18,098 nucleotides of DNA from Eubacteriaceae bacterium (GTDB lineage: Bacteria; Bacillota; Clostridia; Eubacteriales; Anaerofustaceae), in the NCBI GenBank assembly GCA_017613995.1, contig JAGACT010000074.1, positions 1 through 18,098 on the forward strand, written 5' to 3'. Below, in pieces: positions 7,592 through 15,218 of this stretch (positions are counted from its first letter, which is position 1; every line of letters begins with the position of its first letter). The translations under genes and the position numbers were made by a program. Below the pieces are notes generated by a model. The model worked only from the letters and a program-made list of their open reading frames with translations, was not told the DNA's origin and searched no databases.

Positions 7592-8846
7592 GATAGTTAT
7601 CCATGGAGGAGTTCCTCTGAAGGGAGAGGTATCCATCAGCGGAGCCAAGAACGCCGCTCTGGGTATCCTGCCCGCGGCCATCCTGGCCGACTCGCCCATG
7701 GTGATAGACAACCTACCGAACATACAGGACGTGAACATATACATCACCATGCTGGAGAAGCTGGGAGCCAAGCTCGAAAGGGAAGGCGACCGTCTCACTG
7801 TTGATCCCTCGGGGATACGCTTCGAGAACGTGGGACTGATAGTGGAGGAAGCCACGAAGCTCAGAGCTTCCTATTACATACTGGGAGCGTTCCTCTCCCG
7901 TTTCAGGAAGGGCTGCCAGCCCCTGCCGGGAGGATGCCCCATAGGGGAGAGACCCATCAACCTGCACATCCTGGCCTTCGAGGCCCTGGGCGCGAAGGTG
8001 GAGATAACCGAAAAGATGATCTCCATGGAGGCGGATGAGCTTACCGGAGCCGAGGTCACCTTCGATCCCGTCAGCGTGGGAGCCACCATCAACGCCATGC
8101 TGGCGTCGGTTATGGCCGGGGGCACCACGGTGCTGCACAATACCGCCAAGGAGCCCCATGTGGTGGATGTGGCGAACTGCCTCAACCTGATGGGCGCCCG
8201 CATCAGCGGAGCCGGCACCGATACCATCAAGATAAGGGGAGTGGACTGCCTTCACGGAGTTACCTATTCCGTGGTTCCCGACCAGATCCAGGCGGGCACG
8301 TACATGATAGCCGCCGCGGCCACCTGCGGAGACATCCTGGTGAAGAACATTATTCCCGAGCATCTGGAGGCCCTCAGCTCCAAGCTCAGGGAGATGGGCA
8401 ACGAGGTCATCGAATACGACGATTCCATCCGGGTCATCGGCCACAGGCCCCTGCGGCCTGTCAACATCAAGACCATGCCCCATCCCGGATTCCCCACGGA
8501 TCTCCAGCAGCCCATGGGGGTGCTGATGAGCCTGGCGGACGGACGCTCCCGCATTACCGAGAGCATCTTCGAGAGCCGTTTCGAATACGTGGGAGAGCTG
8601 GTGAAGATGGGAGCGGACGCCTCTCTGAGGACCGAGAACGTGGCGGTGTTCAACGGCGTCGACCACCTTACCGGTACAGCCATTAAGGCCACCGACCTCA
8701 GGGCGGGAGCCGCGATGGTCATCGCGGGCCTCGCAGCACAGGGCACCACGGAAGTATACAATCTGGAGCATATCGAAAGGGGCTATGTCGACCTGGTGGA
8801 GAATTTCCGCAGCCTCGGTGCCGACATCGCCAGAGTAAGCGGCTGA
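7581..8846 (+). CDS. murA: UDP-N-acetylglucosamine 1-carboxyvinyltransferase (MurA)
   Basis: First committed step of peptidoglycan synthesis: transfers enolpyruvate from PEP to UDP-GlcNAc in the cytosol. It has 421 residues, normal for the family. Conserved active-site elements are SGAKNAAL (20-27, K23), LRAS (R95), the loop PGGCPIG with nucleophilic C119, HPGFPTDLQ with D307, and FESRFEYVGEL. Having Cys rather than Asp at 119 predicts that fosfomycin can bind. Pro follows this Cys where most MurA have Ala, and a second Cys (C112) sits just before the loop. The ATG at 7581 lies inside the end of the pseudouridine synthase gene with AAAGGAAGG at 7566-7574. Its stop overlaps the next ATG (TGATG). 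Bacillota often carry two MurA paralogs; which one this is cannot be told. Confidence 0.97.
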   Translation: MADRIVIHGGVPLKGEVSISGAKNAALGILPAAILADSPMVIDNLPNIQDVNIYITMLEKLGAKLEREGDRLTVDPSGIRFENVGLIVEEATKLRASYYILGAFLSRFRKGCQPLPGGCPIGERPINLHILAFEALGAKVEITEKMISMEADELTGAEVTFDPVSVGATINAMLASVMAGGTTVLHNTAKEPHVVDVANCLNLMGARISGAGTDTIKIRGVDCLHGVTYSVVPDQIQAGTYMIAAAATCGDILVKNIIPEHLEALSSKLREMGNEVIEYDDSIRVIGHRPLRPVNIKTMPHPGFPTDLQQPMGVLMSLADGRSRITESIFESRFEYVGELVKMGADASLRTENVAVFNGVDHLTGTAIKATDLRAGAAMVIAGLAAQGTTEVYNLEHIERGYVDLVENFRSLGADIARVSG

Positions 8847-9640
8847 TGATCAGGATCACCCCTCTGTACTCCGGTTCCTCGGGCAACTGCATCCTGGTGG
8901 AGAGCGACGGCCTCAGGGTCCTGGTGGATGCGGGGAATACAGCGAAAAAAATATCCGAAGCCCTGGGAGAACTGGGGCTTTCCCTTTGCGACATATCGGG
9001 GATCTTCGTGACCCACGAGCACACGGACCACGTGGCGGGCCTGGGGGTCATAGGCAGAAAGGCCAAGATACCCGTATACATGAACGAAGCCACCTGGAGG
9101 GCGGTGGAGGGCATGAAGGGTGCTCCCGCCGAGAGCCTGGTGAGGATATTCACCACCGGGGAACCGGTGGCTTTTCATGACAGCCTGCTGGTGGAGAGCT
9201 TCCATACCTCCCACGACGCGGCGGAGAGCGTGGGATACGTGTTTTCCGACGGAGTGAGCCGTGCGGGGATATCCACCGATACCGGGGTCATGACCCGGGA
9301 GGCCATGGAAAAGCTTGCGGGATGCGGGGGCGTCCTCATCGAGGCGAACCACGACGTGGACATGCTCCGGACGGGCAGCTACCCGCCGGTGCTGAAGCAG
9401 AGGATCCTCTCCGAGCGGGGGCACCTCTCCAACGACGACTGCGGCGCTGCCCTGAGGGAGCTGGTGGCCTCGGGCTGCACCCGGGTGATACTGGGCCATC
9501 TGTCCCGGGAAAACAACATGCCTCTCACGGCCCTCAACACGGTATGCACCCTGCTGGGGGAGAGCGGCATAAAAAGAAATGCCGACTACCTGATCAATGT
9601 GGCCAGGCGTGACGGCATTACGGACGGTTTCGAGTTCTGA
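8846..9640 (+). CDS. Metallo-beta-lactamase-fold hydrolase, WalJ/YycJ type
   Basis: Metal-dependent hydrolase of the MBL fold. The WalJ/YycJ group is associated with the WalKR cell-wall regulon and described as a DNA exonuclease-like enzyme. It has 264 residues, as expected. Visible are SGSSGNCILVE (9-19), the metal motif THEHTDH (56-62), ESFHTSHDA, the metal Asp in GISTDTG, GHLSNDDC, and the C-terminal metal-site GHLSRENN. These last two segments separate it from glyoxalases and RNase J. The ATG at 8846 overlaps the murA stop codon, so it is translationally coupled. Here it is attached to murA rather than to walRK, which still fits an envelope-linked role. Its stop lies 4 bp from the convergent patatin-like gene's stop. 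Confidence 0.9.
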   Translation: MIRITPLYSGSSGNCILVESDGLRVLVDAGNTAKKISEALGELGLSLCDISGIFVTHEHTDHVAGLGVIGRKAKIPVYMNEATWRAVEGMKGAPAESLVRIFTTGEPVAFHDSLLVESFHTSHDAAESVGYVFSDGVSRAGISTDTGVMTREAMEKLAGCGGVLIEANHDVDMLRTGSYPPVLKQRILSERGHLSNDDCGAALRELVASGCTRVILGHLSRENNMPLTALNTVCTLLGESGIKRNADYLINVARRDGITDGFEF

Positions 9641-9651
9641 AAGCTCAGAAC
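9634..9651. repeat. Perfect inverted repeat spanning both stop codons of convergent genes
   Basis: GTTCTGA (9634-9640), loop AAGC, TCAGAAC (9645-9651). Each arm contains the TGA stop of one gene: the plus-strand WalJ-type gene and the minus-strand patatin-like gene. A 7-bp hairpin forms on either transcript. Neither side has a T-run, so a classical bidirectional terminator is not shown. Confidence 0.6.
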
Positions 9652-10937
9652 ATTATGAATATCAGAGTGGCGAAGGCCGCCAGGGTCTTCACGCTCATGG
9701 TGGAAAGCATGGGCACCAGCTTCTTGTACAGCTCCGGCTTGCAGGAGAGCAGCAGAAGCAGGTACTGGGTGAACAGGTTCGCGTTGGGATACGAGTTCGT
9801 GGCATCCGAAGCCGCGAGGATCAGCTGCTTTACGAACATGGGATCCGAGAACTTCGCCTTGTTTTCCCTGGCCAGCCTGGAAGCCGTGCTGGTGACGCAT
9901 TCCAGGAGCCTGTCGGGTGTATAGGTCTCGTTGGCGGGCACGCCCAGGATCAGCGCCAGGTTCTCCAGCAGGGAGAAATAGATATCCGAGCACTGGACGT
10001 TTCCGGCCTTGAGCATCTGGGACAGGCGGATCAGGACGTTCTTCGGGGTGATCTCCCGCAGACGCAGGATCAGCTTCAGAAGGTACTGCTTGCGGTCGTC
10101 GATGTCCGGAGACACCAGCTTCTGTTTGAAAAGATCGAATTTTTCCGACGGCTTGCTGTCGGGCACGAAGTACGTGGAGCACAGGGAGGGATGGAACGCC
10201 TTGAGGGTGTCGGTATATCCCATAACTATGTTCTTTTTCATTTCCTCCGCCGATTCGTTGACGTTGAGCTCCAGCATCTCCGAGGAACGGATCAGCTCCA
10301 CCGGAGCGGTGAGGGAGGGCGGTATCACGTTGACGTCGTCCGTCGAGATGATAACGTCGCTCTTGAAATTCTCGGCGATTATGTAGGGTGAGTACCTGGC
10401 CGAGAACTGGGCGTCGGCGGCCCGGTTGGTCTGGGTTATCTGGGGGAAGCATGCCGCGGCCAGAAGGTACTGGTTGAGCTTCCCGTTGGGTATGGTCTTG
10501 AGTGTCAGCATCTCCGCTTCCAGCGTCTGCAGGGAAATGGAGATGAATCCGAAATCTATGTCGGAGCGCCTGACCGCTTTTTCGTCTATGAAAAGATCTA
10601 TTACGTCCCTCAGGGGATCGAGCTCCTCGCTCTTTCCGTTGACGTACATCATGTAGTTTTTCTTGAAGGCCTTCGTATCCGTGCGGGACCATTCCTCCGT
10701 ATAGCGCTGGGCTATGTGCCTGTTGACGCCAAGAAGGCCCTTGGAGGATACGTTTCTCCAGAATCTTACTGCCTTTTCGAAATCGTTCTGGGCGATGAGA
10801 GCAGCGTTCAGCGCACCCACGAAGGAGCCGGATACCGCGTTGATCTCGAGACCGAGTTCACGGATGGCTTTCCATGCGCCTATTTCGAATGAGCTCTTAG
10901 ATCCGTCCGAGCTGAGAACGAAACCGTACTTAGTCAT
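9645..10937 (-). CDS. Patatin-like protein with degenerate active site and hydrophobic C-terminal tail
   Basis: The N-terminal ~200 residues follow the bacterial patatin-like phospholipase pattern: YGFVLSSDGSKSSFEIGAW, then LGLEINAVSGSFVGALNAAL, and a YLLAAACFPQI block. The catalytic features are eroded. The oxyanion-hole GGGxxG reads SSDGSKS (9-15). The nucleophile elbow GxSxG reads G37-S-F39-V-G41, with Phe where the catalytic Ser belongs. The DGG motif reads D175-A-Q. Residues ~215-410 are predicted helical with no recognised family. The last ~15 residues (LAAFATLIFIMF end) are hydrophobic and could be a tail anchor. It has 430 residues, no internal stops, and ATG at 10937 behind GGAGGAAAG, so it is an intact gene rather than a decayed one. 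It is transcribed from its own promoter, apart from secA-prfB. Lipase activity is doubtful; a binding or scaffold role is inference. Confidence 0.8.
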   Translation of the reverse strand: MTKYGFVLSSDGSKSSFEIGAWKAIRELGLEINAVSGSFVGALNAALIAQNDFEKAVRFWRNVSSKGLLGVNRHIAQRYTEEWSRTDTKAFKKNYMMYVNGKSEELDPLRDVIDLFIDEKAVRRSDIDFGFISISLQTLEAEMLTLKTIPNGKLNQYLLAAACFPQITQTNRAADAQFSARYSPYIIAENFKSDVIISTDDVNVIPPSLTAPVELIRSSEMLELNVNESAEEMKKNIVMGYTDTLKAFHPSLCSTYFVPDSKPSEKFDLFKQKLVSPDIDDRKQYLLKLILRLREITPKNVLIRLSQMLKAGNVQCSDIYFSLLENLALILGVPANETYTPDRLLECVTSTASRLARENKAKFSDPMFVKQLILAASDATNSYPNANLFTQYLLLLLSCKPELYKKLVPMLSTMSVKTLAAFATLIFIMF

Positions 10938-10969
10938 GTCTTTCCTCCGAATAATCTTCCGATTCAGTT

Positions 10970-10978
10970 ATTATACCA
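10970..10978 (-). promoter_or_regulatory. Extended -10 promoter for the patatin-like gene (proximal)
   Basis: The minus strand reads TGGTATAAT, a perfect -10 with TGn extension, 32 bases upstream of the ATG. The region upstream is AT-rich with no convincing -35 hexamer. Predicted transcription start is near 10963. Confidence 0.62.
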
Positions 10979-11013
10979 TAAAAAAACCGTATGAATTTAA
11001 TATTTTTACAATA

Positions 11014-11022
11014 TTTATACCA
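11014..11022 (-). promoter_or_regulatory. Possible second extended -10 upstream of the patatin-like gene
   Basis: The minus strand reads TGGTATAAA, nearly identical to the proximal element 44 bp downstream (both share ATGGTATAA). It directly follows the GC-rich hairpin at 11024-11050. It may be a weaker tandem promoter or simply the AT-rich tail of that hairpin. Confidence 0.35.
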
Positions 11023-11023
11023 T

Positions 11024-11050
11024 GCGGGGGAGCGCTCCGGGCTCCCCTGC
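11024..11050 (-). terminator. GC-rich hairpin, probable terminator of the secA-prfB-NifX-like run
   Basis: On the minus strand GCAGGGGAGC pairs with GCTCCCCCGC (10 bp, one G-T pair) around a 7-base loop, starting 9 bases after the stop of the NifX-like gene. The following sequence is AT-rich (ATGGTATAAATATTG) but lacks a real T-run, so termination strength is uncertain. Confidence 0.5.
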
Positions 11051-11058
11051 CGGGGCGT

Positions 11059-11508
11059 TCATCCGAGTTTTCCCGTAAGATACTGTCTCAGGGCGAAGGG
11101 GACGCTTCCCCTGACCCCGGTCTTCACGTCGATGCCCAGTATCTCCATCTGCTCTTTGAGCACCGGGGAAATGTTGCCCGTCAGCAGCACCTTCACGTCC
11201 ATCTTGTTCAGATAGTCCGCCAGCCCGCTGGAGGAAACGTCGTTCTGCATGGGGAAAAGAAGCTCCTCGTCCACAACCTTCATTTCGCCGTCCAGGTCGT
11301 ATACCTTGATGACGCTGTCCATGCTGACCTTCTGCGCCACGCTGGAGTCGTCCATGGCGACTCCGACACGGAAGAGCTTGCGGTCCAGAAGAGCCTGCAC
11401 GTACTCCTTTAAAGCTTCCTCGGCGTCCTTTTCTTCGCACTCGAGACCGCAGGATTTGCAGTCGCCGGTGCATTCTTCGCTGTCTCTGAGGTTTGTGATC
11501 AGATTCAT
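11059..11508 (-). CDS. NifX/NifB (dinitrogenase iron-molybdenum cofactor)-domain protein with N-terminal Cys cluster
   Basis: A 149-residue protein. Residues ~45-140 fit the NifX/NifB C-terminal fold: RVGVAMDDSSVAQKV at the first strand, IKVYDLDGEMKVVDEE, then ADYLNKMDVKVLLTGNISPVLKEQMEILGIDV. This fold binds iron-sulfur or metal-cofactor precursors in nitrogen fixation. In non-fixing anaerobes such small relatives are common and mostly uncharacterised. Ahead of the domain four cysteines are spaced CX3CX2CX3C (C13, C17, C20, C24) in an acidic context, suggesting a metal or Fe-S site. The ATG at 11508 lies 3 bp after the prfB stop, with GAGGAGA inside the prfB end, so it belongs to the secA-prfB transcript. 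No nif genes are in view, so a nitrogenase role is unsupported. Confidence 0.75.
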   Translation of the reverse strand: MNLITNLRDSEECTGDCKSCGLECEEKDAEEALKEYVQALLDRKLFRVGVAMDDSSVAQKVSMDSVIKVYDLDGEMKVVDEELLFPMQNDVSSSGLADYLNKMDVKVLLTGNISPVLKEQMEILGIDVKTGVRGSVPFALRQYLTGKLG

Positions 11509-11511
11509 GGG

Positions 11512-12625
11512 TTAATTCTCCTCTCCGATGTTCTGTTTGAGATATTCAAAGATAAATCCGGTGATCTCCCCGTCCATGACGGCCTTGATGTTTCCGGTCT
11601 CGTAGCCCGTGCGGTGATCCTTCACCAGGGTGTAGGGATGGAACACGTAGCTTCTTATCTGGTTGCCCCAGGCGATCTGGCCGAAATCCCCCTGCAGGTC
11701 CGAGAGCTTCTCCTTGTGCTCCCGATGCATCAGTTCCATCAGCTTGGAGGTGAGTATCTCCATGGCCTTGGCCCTGTTCTGGATCTGGCTGCGCTCGTTC
11801 TGGCACGCCACCACGATTCCCGTGGGCAGGTGGGTGATCCTGACCGCCGAATCGGTCTTGTTGATGTGCTGTCCGCCGGCTCCGCTGGAGCGGTAGGTGT
11901 CCACCCTCAGATCCTTGGGATCTATCTCAATGGTGGAGGCCTCGTGTATCTCCGGCAGCACGTCCACGGATGCGAAGGAGGTCTGGCGCTTTCCCGCGGC
12001 GTTGAATGGGGAGATCCTCACCAGGCGGTGCACTCCCTTTTCGGCCTTGAGGTAGCCGTAGGCATGCTTTCCCTCGAAGAGCAGGGTGACGCTCTTGATG
12101 CCCGCCACGTCTCCCTCCAGGTAGTCCAGCATGGTGACCCTGTAGCGGTTGCGCTCCCCGTAGCGGGTGTACATCCTCAGAAGCATGTCGGCCCAGTCCT
12201 GGCTCTCGGTGCCTCCGGCACCGGGGTGGATCGAGAGTATGGCGTTGTTGCCGTCGTATTCCCCGGAGAGCATGGTGGACAGCCTGAAGGTCTCGAAGGC
12301 CTTTTTGAAGGCGTCCCATCCCGCGCTGAGCTCCGCTTCGTTCTCCTCCGAGGGATCGTCGTCGTAGATCTCCACCAGTATCGACACTTCCTCGGCGCAC
12401 TCCGACGCGCTGTCGTAATCCTCTATTTTGTCCTTGAGGTCCCGCACTTCCATGACCACCTCGTTGGCATGGTCATTGTCGTTCCAGAAGTCGGCACCGT
12501 TCATTTCCTCTTCAAGGGATCTTATCTTCTCTCTGGCGCCCTCGACGTCAAAGAGAACACCCCATTTCTTCCATCTGTTTCGTTAAGAGTTCGAATTCGT
12601 TCTTCAGTTCATCGATCAAAAACAA
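11512..12625 (-). CDS. prfB: Peptide chain release factor 2 (RF2), made by +1 programmed frameshift
   Basis: Releases nascent chains at UGA and UAA stops. It is encoded in two frames: 25 codons from a TTG at 12625 to an in-frame TGA at 12548-12550, then a +1 shift at CTT-T-GAC gives 345 more codons, 370 residues in total. In the joined protein the stop-recognition tripeptide SPF falls at 205-207 and catalytic GGQ at 250-252, the same numbers as in E. coli RF2, and UGA is codon 26 as there. This agreement supports the TTG start. AAGGATGTGATC (12628-12639) is one mismatch from the full anti-SD complement, with about 7 bases to the TTG. Without the shift only the fragment from about 12504 would be noticed. 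It lies 36 bp behind secA, a common Bacillota pairing. Frameshifting gives autoregulation: low RF2 favours the shift. Confidence 0.95.
12547..12563 (-). promoter_or_regulatory. prfB programmed +1 frameshift site
   Basis: The minus strand reads GGGGTGTTCTCTTTGAC: an SD-like GGGG, a six-base spacer (TGTTCT), slippery CTT, the recoded TGA, then C. The classical site is AGGGGGTATCTTTGAC with a three-base spacer. All parts are present but the SD-like element sits one codon further upstream. Confidence 0.9.
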
Positions 12626-12661
12626 ACGATCACATCCTTTACTGTGGTTTTTTCAAATATG

Positions 12662-15151
12662 TCAGAACAGGCCCTTGCCGCAGCACTGCTTGTACTTCTT
12701 GCCGCTCCCGCAGGGGCACTTGGCGTTTTTGGCTATCTTTCCTCCGGCGGCGCTGACGGTCTTAGTCACGCCCTCTCCGGGGGAACGGTCCGGGATCTTG
12801 GGAGCCTCCGTGACGGGGATGGTCACGATGCGGAAGTTGTAGATGAGCCTGACCGTCTCCTCAATGATGGATTCGTTCATGGCGTCGAACATCTCGCTGC
12901 CTTCCTGGGTGTAGGCCTGTATGGGGCTGCTCTGCCCGTAGGCTCTCAGGCCTATGCCGGCCCTGAGCTGATCCATGGCGTCGATGTGATCCATCCATTT
13001 CGAGTCCACGACCCTCAGAAGGATCCTTCTTTCCGCGTCCCTCATGGCCTCGCTGCCGATCTCCTTCTCCTTGAGGTCCTTTCTGGCCAGCATGGCCTCC
13101 AGGGCGGTTCCGTACATCTCGTCGGGCTCGCTGCCCTCTGCAAAGCTCACCTCCACGCCGTAGAGGGCGGCAAAACGCTCCGAGAGCTTCTCCAGGTCCC
13201 ACTTTTCCTCAGGATCGGCGAACACCGTGAAGGTGTCGACGGTATTCTTCGTGACTTCCTCTATCATGTCCCGGATGGTGCCGGAGACGTCCTCTCCCTC
13301 CAGGACCCTTCTGCGCTGGGAGTAGATGACCTCCCTGTGCTTGTTCATGACATCATCGTACTGCAGCACGTACTTCCTTATGCCGTAGTTGCGGCCCTCC
13401 ACCGTCTTCTGGGCGTTCTCGATGCCCTTGGAGAGGATCCCCGCTTCCAGGGCCGTTTCGTCGTCCATGCCGATCTTGTCCGTGAGGGCCATGGTGCGCT
13501 CCGAACCGAACATGCGCATCAGGTCGTCCTCCATGGAGATGAAGAACTGGCTTGAGCCCGGATCCCCCTGGCGCCCCGCTCTTCCTCTGAGCTGGTTGTC
13601 GATACGGCGGGATTCGTGTCTTTCCGTGCCTATGATGTGCAGTCCTCCCAGTTCCCTCACGCCTTCTCCCAGCACGATGTCCGTTCCTCTTCCCGCCATG
13701 TTGGTGGAGATGGTGACGGCGTTCATCTGGCCCGCCTGGGCGATGATCTCCGCCTCCTCCTTATGCTTCTTGGCGTTGAGGACCTTGTGGGGGATGCCCG
13801 CGCGCTTGAGCATGGTGGAGAGCTTCTCGCTCTTTTCGATGGAGATGGTGCCCACCAGCACCGGCTGTCCCGTGGCGTGCCTCCTCTTTATCTCCTCCAC
13901 CACCGCCTTGAACTTGGCGTTCTCGGTGCGGTACACCGAATCGTTGAGGTCCTCGCGGATCATCGGGCGGTTGGTGGGCACGCACATGACCTGCATGCCG
14001 TAGATCTCGGAGAACTCGGCCTCCTCGGTCTTGGCGGTGCCCGTCATGCCGCAGATCTTCGAATACAGCCTGAAGTAGTTCTGGAAGGTTATGGTGGCCA
14101 GGGTCACCGATTCCTGGGCGACCTTCACCTTCTCCTTGGCCTCTATGGCCTGGTGCAGGCCCTCGTTATAGCGCCTGCCCGGCATGAGCCTTCCGGTGAA
14201 GCTGTCCACTATCACCACTTCTCCGTCCGAGACCACGTAGTCCACGTCCCGCTTCATGATGTAGCGGGCCTTCAGGGCCTGGTTGATGTGGTGCAGGATA
14301 TCCAGGCTGGACAGGTCACTGAGGTTTTCTATGCCGAAGTACTTTTCCGCCCTTTCCGTACCGCTCTCGGTGAGTGTCACGGATTTCTCCTTCTCCTCGA
14401 TGGTGTAGTCCCCCTCCCGCAGGGAGGCCGCGAAGCTGTTGGCCTTCTGGTAGAGCTGGGTGGATTCGCTGCCGCTTCCGGAGATGATAAGGGGCGTGCG
14501 GGCTTCGTCGATGAGGATGGAGTCCACCTCGTCTATGATGGCGTAATTCAGCTCCCTCATGACCAGGTCCTCCTTGCGGACCACCATGTTGTCACGCAGG
14601 TAGTCGAAGCCGAACTCGTTGTTGGTACCGTAGGTTATGTCGCACAGATAGGCCTGCTTCTTCTGGGCCTGGTCCAGGCCGTGGATGATGACGCCCACGC
14701 TCATGCCCAGGTATTCGTAGATGGGTCCCATCCACTCGGCGTCACGGCCGGCCAGGTAGTCGTTCACCGTCACCACGTGCACTCCCCTGCCGGGAAGGGC
14801 GTTGAGGTAGGCCGCCAGGGTGGCCACCAGGGTCTTTCCCTCACCGGTCTTCATCTCGGCGATGTTGCCGTCGTGAAGGATCGCGCCGCCCATGATCTGC
14901 ACCGGGAAGTGCCTCATGCCTATGGTCCTGCCGGAGGCTTCCCTGACGGCCGCGAAGGCGTCGGTCATGATGTCCTCCAGGCTCTCGCCCGCGGCCAGGC
15001 GCTCCCTGAGCTTTCCCGTCACCCCCCGGAGCTCCTCCTCGGACATGGCGCGGTAGGTTTCGTCCTTTGCCATGACGTCGTCGGCGATCTTCTGATATTT
15101 TCTGAGCTCCCTGTTTTCCAGCATGCTCTTGAAAGAACTTATAAGTCCCAT
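12662..15151 (-). CDS. secA: Preprotein translocase ATPase SecA
   Basis: Motor ATPase that drives preproteins through SecYEG. It has 829 residues, close to the usual ~840. Motifs are the Q motif FPVQIMGG (82-89), Walker A MKTGEGKT (100-107), TVNDYLAGRD (128-137), GTNNEFGFDYLRDNM (175-189), Walker B DEVD (207-210), MAGRGTDI, GGLHIIGTERHESRRIDNQL, RGRAGRQGDPGSS, and the helical scaffold/wing with WMDHIDAMDQLRAGIGLRAYGQ. The C-terminus is a short flexible linker then the zinc motif CPCGSGKKYKQCC (C812, C814, C823, C824), which binds SecB or ribosomes in other species. The start is ATG at 15151 with AAAGGAA upstream. It is the first gene of the run with prfB and the NifX-like gene and diverges from tilS. 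Confidence 0.98.
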   Translation of the reverse strand: MGLISSFKSMLENRELRKYQKIADDVMAKDETYRAMSEEELRGVTGKLRERLAAGESLEDIMTDAFAAVREASGRTIGMRHFPVQIMGGAILHDGNIAEMKTGEGKTLVATLAAYLNALPGRGVHVVTVNDYLAGRDAEWMGPIYEYLGMSVGVIIHGLDQAQKKQAYLCDITYGTNNEFGFDYLRDNMVVRKEDLVMRELNYAIIDEVDSILIDEARTPLIISGSGSESTQLYQKANSFAASLREGDYTIEEKEKSVTLTESGTERAEKYFGIENLSDLSSLDILHHINQALKARYIMKRDVDYVVSDGEVVIVDSFTGRLMPGRRYNEGLHQAIEAKEKVKVAQESVTLATITFQNYFRLYSKICGMTGTAKTEEAEFSEIYGMQVMCVPTNRPMIREDLNDSVYRTENAKFKAVVEEIKRRHATGQPVLVGTISIEKSEKLSTMLKRAGIPHKVLNAKKHKEEAEIIAQAGQMNAVTISTNMAGRGTDIVLGEGVRELGGLHIIGTERHESRRIDNQLRGRAGRQGDPGSSQFFISMEDDLMRMFGSERTMALTDKIGMDDETALEAGILSKGIENAQKTVEGRNYGIRKYVLQYDDVMNKHREVIYSQRRRVLEGEDVSGTIRDMIEEVTKNTVDTFTVFADPEEKWDLEKLSERFAALYGVEVSFAEGSEPDEMYGTALEAMLARKDLKEKEIGSEAMRDAERRILLRVVDSKWMDHIDAMDQLRAGIGLRAYGQSSPIQAYTQEGSEMFDAMNESIIEETVRLIYNFRIVTIPVTEAPKIPDRSPGEGVTKTVSAAGGKIAKNAKCPCGSGKKYKQCCGKGLF

Positions 15152-15188
15152 ATCGTTCCTTTCGGCTGTGCATAAATATACATCATGG

Positions 15189-15197
15189 ATTATACCA
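15189..15197 (-). promoter_or_regulatory. Extended -10 promoter for secA-prfB
   Basis: The minus strand reads TGGTATAAT, 37 bases upstream of the secA ATG. The hexamer 17 bp upstream, TTTCGA (15212-15217), matches TTGACA at only 3 of 6 positions and overlaps a palindrome, so recognition would rest on the extended -10. Predicted transcription start is near 15182. Confidence 0.65.
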
Positions 15198-15208
15198 CAA
15201 TACCCCGC

Positions 15209-15218
15209 GTTTCGAAAC
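15209..15218. repeat. Palindrome GTTTCGAAAC in the secA-tilS divergent region
   Basis: A perfect 10-bp palindrome covers the expected -35 position of the secA promoter. Flanks CCCCGC (15203-15208) and GC-A-GGGG (15220-15226) extend the symmetry imperfectly, with single-base bulges. The form suits a regulator-binding site, but no regulator is identified. Confidence 0.4.

Noticed and set aside
6362..7855. Minus-strand open frame of 497 codons opposite ylmH, the pseudouridine synthase and murA
   Set aside because: It crosses the boundaries of three recognised genes and shows no motif; it is a shadow of codon bias.
11059..11508. Evidence for nitrogen fixation from the NifX-like domain
   Set aside because: No nifHDK, nifE/N or nifB radical-SAM gene is in the window, and stand-alone NifX-fold proteins are widespread in anaerobes that do not fix nitrogen.
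11512..12504. prfB read as a single 330-codon gene starting at the ATG at 12504
   Set aside because: This omits the conserved N-terminal helix. The CTT-TGA-C site and the exact match of SPF/GGQ numbering to E. coli RF2 show the two-frame structure. It is not a pseudogene.
13616..15175. Plus-strand open frame of 519 codons opposite secA
   Set aside because: It lies entirely opposite the conserved SecA motor domains and lacks any family motif or ribosome binding site.
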